DNA from: a virus
Direction: 5' to 3' (one strand)
IMG/VR virus record: IMGVR_UViG_3300043435_000278
Coordinates: 1 to 34,473 of that record
DNA length: 34,473 bases
The translations under genes and the position numbers were made by a program. Below, piece after piece: positions 30,863-34,473 of the stretch (positions are counted from its first letter, which is position 1; each line of letters starts with the position of its first letter). Under the pieces are notes generated by a model, which saw only the letters and a program-made list of their open reading frames with translations, was not told the origin of the DNA and ran no database searches.

Positions 30863-32843
30863 AAAGGTAACATTAGAAATAGATGTTGATTCAACTGGTG
30901 CTGTAAAAAATTTAAAACAAGTACAACAAGAAGCTGAAAACCTTGCTGTAAAATCAGCAGATAGTACTAAAAAAGCAAGTACATCATTTGCACAATTTGC
31001 TGGTAACTTAGTTAAATCATTAGGTGTTGTTGCTTTATTAGTTAAGGCTTTTGAAGCAATAAAAGAAGCCTTTACAGGAACACAAAGAGGTGCTGATTTG
31101 TTTAACACAGTAATGGGTACAATATCCACAATGTTAAAGGATTTTGTAAACTTTATATTTGACAACTTTGGTAAAGTAGTAGACTTTTTTAAGCAAGTAT
31201 TTGAGAATCCAATTGAATCAATTAAAAAGTTAGGAGATTTAATTAAGGAAAATTTAATTGAAAGGTTTAATTCTTTACTCGACACATTTGGGTATTTAGG
31301 TGAAGCATTAAGCAAATTATTTACAGGTGATTTTTCAGGAGCGTGGGAATCAGTAAAGAAAGCAGGAAAAGAATCTATTGATATAATCACAGGAGTTAAT
31401 AATACAGTTGACAAAACAGTTGAAGCAGTTACAGAAGCAGGTAAAGCTATTGCAGATTATACCAAAAAAGTATGGGATCAAAACGCTGCATTAGTTGAAG
31501 CTAAGAAACAAGCTGAAATAGCTGCAGCTTTAGCAAATAAACTTAAAGAACAAAAGGATAGAGAAGCCGAACAATTAAGGAATATAAGGGATGAAGAACG
31601 TAACTCTATTACTGAAAGAATAGAAGCGAACAATAAACTTTTAGTTGTATTAGATGACTTAGAAAAGCAATCATTAAAGTTGGCTGATATAAGATTAAGA
31701 GAGGCAAGTTTACAGTATAAGTTATCAGGTTTATCCTCTGATTATGCAAAGTTAATACAAGCTGAAGCTGAAAAGGAAGCAATAAGAGCTGCAATAGCAA
31801 GTCAACGATCAGAACAATTGCAAAATGACTTAGCATTAAATCGTGAGTATAACGATATGCTAAAATCACAAACAGAATCGACTGCAGAATTAGAAGTCGC
31901 AAATAAAAAGTTTGCAGCCGATATTATAAAAAATGATATAGAAAGAATAAAAGCACAAAGAGCAGTTTTAGATGAAGAGCGAAAAATACAACTTGAAAGA
32001 TTACAAAATGAGATAAATAGGCATAAGTTAGGTACTCAAGCAAGAGTTGATGCTGAAATAGCTTACAATGCTAAAAAGTTAGAATTAGATCAAGCGGTAG
32101 TTTTAAAGGATCAAGAATTAAAAGATGCTGAAATAAAAAGACTAAATGAAATTAACACATCTAAAATAAATTTAATAACAGATTTATTTCAAAGAGAACG
32201 TGCCGCTTTAGAATTAGAATATGCAGAAAAATACAGATTAGCTTATAATGATAGTCAAAGGCTTGAAGTTTTAGAAAAAGAAAAAGCATTAAAGTTAAGA
32301 GGTATTCGACAAGCGGAAATAACCAAGTATGCTCAAATGACTTCTGATGGATTAGGTGTATTAATGCAAATTAATGATGCATTCGATAAAAAAGATGAAG
32401 CATCAGCACGTAAAAGGTTTAAACTAAATAAAGCATTAGGAATAGCACAAGCAACCATTAATACTTTTATGGCGGTTAATGCTGCATTAACTGCTGGTGG
32501 TAACCCTGCAAAGTTAGCAACTGGTATTCAATTTGTAGAAGCTGGATTAGCATTAGCTACTGGTATTGCCAATGTAATTAAAATAGAACAAACTAAATTT
32601 GAAGCGGGTTCAACAGGTTCAGCACCAAGTGGTGAAAGTAACTTAGGCGCATTTAGTCAAGGTGGTGGCGGTGGCGCTCCAGGATTAACAGCACAAAACA
32701 CAGTTACACAACTTAACCCAGATGGCACAGTAGCAGGGCAAGGCAATAGAGAAATGCAACCAATGAAGGCCTATGTTGTGGAATCAGAAAGTAGAGCAGT
32801 AACAGAAAGAGTTAATAAATTAAGTAACCAATCAAAAATATAA
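30855..32843 (+). CDS. Tape measure protein
   Basis: A 662-residue protein that fixes tail length. The N-terminal ~50 residues include the usual VTLEIDVDSTGAVKNLKQVQ entry; ~50-80 is hydrophobic (SLGVVALLVKAFEAIKEAF); residues ~205-480 form a long coiled coil, Ala/Glu/Lys-rich; then a hydrophobic helix pair (~535-570: ALGIAQATINTFMAVNAALT, LATGIQFVEAGLALATGIAN); then a Gly-rich tail. At roughly 1.5 Angstrom per residue this predicts a tail of about 100 nm, short for a siphovirus but normal. Confidence 0.85.
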   Translation: MAKKVTLEIDVDSTGAVKNLKQVQQEAENLAVKSADSTKKASTSFAQFAGNLVKSLGVVALLVKAFEAIKEAFTGTQRGADLFNTVMGTISTMLKDFVNFIFDNFGKVVDFFKQVFENPIESIKKLGDLIKENLIERFNSLLDTFGYLGEALSKLFTGDFSGAWESVKKAGKESIDIITGVNNTVDKTVEAVTEAGKAIADYTKKVWDQNAALVEAKKQAEIAAALANKLKEQKDREAEQLRNIRDEERNSITERIEANNKLLVVLDDLEKQSLKLADIRLREASLQYKLSGLSSDYAKLIQAEAEKEAIRAAIASQRSEQLQNDLALNREYNDMLKSQTESTAELEVANKKFAADIIKNDIERIKAQRAVLDEERKIQLERLQNEINRHKLGTQARVDAEIAYNAKKLELDQAVVLKDQELKDAEIKRLNEINTSKINLITDLFQRERAALELEYAEKYRLAYNDSQRLEVLEKEKALKLRGIRQAEITKYAQMTSDGLGVLMQINDAFDKKDEASARKRFKLNKALGIAQATINTFMAVNAALTAGGNPAKLATGIQFVEAGLALATGIANVIKIEQTKFEAGSTGSAPSGESNLGAFSQGGGGGAPGLTAQNTVTQLNPDGTVAGQGNREMQPMKAYVVESESRAVTERVNKLSNQSKI

Positions 32844-32845
32844 AA

Positions 32846-33895
32846 ATGGAAAATTTACCTATTTATAAATTAGTAATAGATGATAGTGATGAGTTAGGAG
32901 TGGATTATATCGCTTTAGTAGATAGTCCTGCCATAGAAAAAACATGGTTTGCTTTTAAAGAACATAACTTTGAAAGTTATACTGACTATCCAAAACAAGC
33001 GAGTGAAAATGCTAAGATAGCTTTAAGATATGCAGAAGAAAACGGATGGGGTGATTGCTTAGAAGCAACAGGAAAAGCAAGAGCCAATCAATTAGCAAAT
33101 GGTGAAGCCATTTCACGTGATACGATTTCACGCATGGCATCATTTGAAAGGCATAGGCAAAATAGTCAAAAGGCATTAGGTGATGGATGCGGTAGGCTTG
33201 CATGGTTAGCATGGGGAGGTGATGCGGGTATTGAATGGGCGCAAAGAAAACTTGAGCAAATTGATAGACAAGAAATGGTTGTTAATCCACGTGCCGGTGA
33301 AAGTCATGATGATTTCATGTCACGTTGCATGGTAGTTGAAATTGAAGCAGGAAAAGAACCTGCACAAGCTAATGCTATTTGTCATAGTAAATGGGAAAAT
33401 AAAGGAATGAATGCACAATTTAAATTCTTTGCAAATCATGAAAGACGTTTAATATCTGGTCCACTTATGATATCGGATTTGCCAATTTATCGTGCCGATG
33501 AAAGTGGTGAGTACTATGTTGTATTTGATAAAGATCAGATTGAAAAGATAGCACAGCGTTTCTTTAAAAAAGGTTACAGCCACAATGTAAACATGATGCA
33601 TGATCCTGAAAGACAAGTTAATGGAGTTTATATGGTTGAATCTTTTATCATTGATAAAACACGAGGTATTAAAACACCAGAGGGATATCCAACATTAACA
33701 GAGGGTTCATGGTTTGGAACTTTTAAAGTAGATAATAACGAAGTTTGGAATGACTTTATTCGTACAGGAGTATTTAAAGGATTTAGTGTTGAGGGTGCAT
33801 TTGCACATCGAAAAGTAACTGAAAAGCCGATGACTGAAATAGAAAAGATAGCAGATAGAATACAATCATTAAGACAAAAAATAAAAAATATTTAA
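32846..33895 (+). CDS. Prohead protease, XkdF-like, with inserted domains
   Basis: Three parts are visible. Residues 1-35 (YKLVIDDSDELGVDYIALVD SPAIEKTW) and ~185-325 (LISGPLMISDLPIYRADESG, HNVNMMHD, GSWFGTFKVDNNEVWND, GFSVEGAF) match the XkdF-type capsid protease core. Between them lie a ~90-residue insert (ASENAKIALRYAEENGWGDC, ISRDTISRMASFERHRQNSQ, LAWLAWGGDAGIEWAQRKL) and a ~35-residue NPRAGESHDDFMSRCMVVEI segment, both seen in similar phage proteases. It lies just before the scaffold-like gene, as expected. The catalytic residues are not certain from sequence alone. Confidence 0.75.
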   Translation: MENLPIYKLVIDDSDELGVDYIALVDSPAIEKTWFAFKEHNFESYTDYPKQASENAKIALRYAEENGWGDCLEATGKARANQLANGEAISRDTISRMASFERHRQNSQKALGDGCGRLAWLAWGGDAGIEWAQRKLEQIDRQEMVVNPRAGESHDDFMSRCMVVEIEAGKEPAQANAICHSKWENKGMNAQFKFFANHERRLISGPLMISDLPIYRADESGEYYVVFDKDQIEKIAQRFFKKGYSHNVNMMHDPERQVNGVYMVESFIIDKTRGIKTPEGYPTLTEGSWFGTFKVDNNEVWNDFIRTGVFKGFSVEGAFAHRKVTEKPMTEIEKIADRIQSLRQKIKNI

Positions 33896-33900
33896 CAATA

Positions 33901-33909
33901 GGTACTTAT
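33901..33909 (+). promoter_or_regulatory. GGTACTTAT motif before the scaffold-like gene
   Basis: An exact copy 5 nt after the protease stop and 14 nt before the ATG at 33924. It could drive or enhance expression of scaffold and capsid genes, which lie behind it in the circular order. Confidence 0.45.
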
Positions 33910-33923
33910 TAAAAAGCAAAGCA

Positions 33924-34473
33924 ATGGAAAATAAAAAACAAAGTTTTAAAGAAGTGTTTTCGGATATGAAAGATTTATTCAAAGATATTTTCAAAGATGA
34001 AATATTAAATCAAAAATTTGCTGACTACAAGGCAAAGGATGGTTCAATAGTAAGAACAGATACTGAAGAAATCGCAGTAGGTTCAAAGTTGCAAGTTATA
34101 ACTCCCGATGGTGTTATGGATGTACCAGCAGAAGTAACTGAAATGGTTATTATGGTAGGTGAAGCAATGATGAAAATTTACGTTGAGAATGGAGTGGTAA
34201 AAGGAATGGAGCCATACATGGAAGAAGTAGAAGAAGAGATGCCACAAGAAATGGCAAATAATAAAGAAGAGTTTGAAGCAAAGTTTGCTGAGTTAAATGA
34301 AAGACTTTCAAAAATTGAATCAGCATTAGGTTTGGCTAATCAAGCAATGGAGCAAGCACAAGCTACTATCAACACTCAAAACGATTTAAACAGAAAACTA
34401 TTTGCTTTAATTGAAAAGGTTGCAGGTGCTCCAAGTGTCGAACCTAAATCAACTGCAAAGGAAAACTTTAAAA
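33924..34473 (+). CDS. Capsid scaffold-like protein (partial, right edge)
   Basis: 183 residues are present. The N-terminus is charged and helical (SFKEVFSDMKDLFKDIFKDE), a beta-like middle (AVGSKLQVITPDGVMDVPAE) follows, then an acidic linker (EEVEEEMPQEM) and a coiled coil (EEFEAKFAELNERLSKIESA, ANQAMEQAQATINTQNDLNR). The coiled coil and acidic linker, and the place between protease and capsid genes, suit a scaffolding protein. The frame leaves the window one base into a codon; the 51-nt tail at the left edge completes it. Confidence 0.65.
   Translation, partial: MENKKQSFKEVFSDMKDLFKDIFKDEILNQKFADYKAKDGSIVRTDTEEIAVGSKLQVITPDGVMDVPAEVTEMVIMVGEAMMKIYVENGVVKGMEPYMEEVEEEMPQEMANNKEEFEAKFAELNERLSKIESALGLANQAMEQAQATINTQNDLNRKLFALIEKVAGAPSVEPKSTAKENFK

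Noticed and set aside
30845-31414. Minus-strand frame of 189 residues opposite the tape measure
   Set aside because: Its Ser/Leu/Phe-rich product is what the reverse of a Lys/Glu/Ala-rich coiled-coil gene gives. No start signals or family motifs.
1-34473. tRNA genes, integrase or attachment sites
   Set aside because: I looked for cloverleaf-like GC-rich segments and for tyrosine or serine recombinase motifs in all products and saw none. A tRNA scan would be needed to exclude a degenerate tRNA.

Overview
The window reads as an essentially complete genome of a tailed phage (siphovirus type) infecting a member of the Bacteroidota. The base composition is AT-rich, every gene I accept is on the + strand, genes are packed with ATGA/TAATG overlaps, start codons are preceded by A-rich leaders without Shine-Dalgarno sequences, and the best promoters have the Bacteroidota form TTTG - about 20 bp - TAnnTTTG. 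A partial scaffold-like gene runs off the right end and a short C-terminal coding piece sits at the left end, just before the major capsid gene. The two ends join into one reading frame if they share one base, so the molecule is probably circular or circularly permuted. I see no integrase, excisionase, partition gene, DNA polymerase or tRNA, so a lytic or unknown lifestyle is likeliest.

Layout: (1) 1-5190, capsid, portal and connector genes, with strong terminators after the capsid gene and after the next gene. (2) 5187-7684, tail fibre and small tail-tip or decoration genes. (3) 7681-8590, lysis region (small membrane proteins plus a DUF5675-like candidate lysin), closed by a terminator. (4) 8700-11650, early region: a clear promoter, small unknown genes, an SSB-like protein, an ERF annealing protein and a Gp157-like protein. 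(5) 11175-15540, replication: an iteron-like repeat block, a leader ORF inside a long inverted repeat, a BT4734-type primase/SF3 helicase, an SF2 helicase and a VRR-NUC nuclease. (6) 15540-17250, an anomalous cassette-like block with a C5 DNA methyltransferase and a Cys-rich protein, bounded by long imperfect inverted repeats and a GTTAGGTGC / GCACCTAAC pair. (7) 17322-18207, small genes and a sigma-like regulator. (8) 18173-23022, a block of sugar genes (five glycosyltransferase-like genes and two FkbM-type methyltransferases), one of them broken by an in-frame stop. (9) 23022-25314, small genes, a DUF3310 protein and terminase. (10) 25329-34473, tail assembly chaperone with a probable -1 frameshift, tail proteins, tape measure, prohead protease and scaffold, leading back to the capsid gene.

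How it works together: SSB-like, ERF, Gp157, primase-helicase, SF2 helicase and VRR-NUC form a compact replication/recombination kit that must borrow a host polymerase. The sigma-like protein may switch on late genes. Five late transcription or translation starts share the motif GGTACTTA(T/A) 1-14 nt before the start codon, a candidate late control site. The sugar block probably modifies virion or host-surface glycans.

Most worth a second look: the cassette-like methyltransferase block, the GGTACTTAT motif, the interrupted glycosyltransferase, the T9 frameshift site, the AAAGCGTG(G) iteron-like block and the 30-codon leader ORF in front of the primase. Family calls are from memory of conserved motifs, without database searches.
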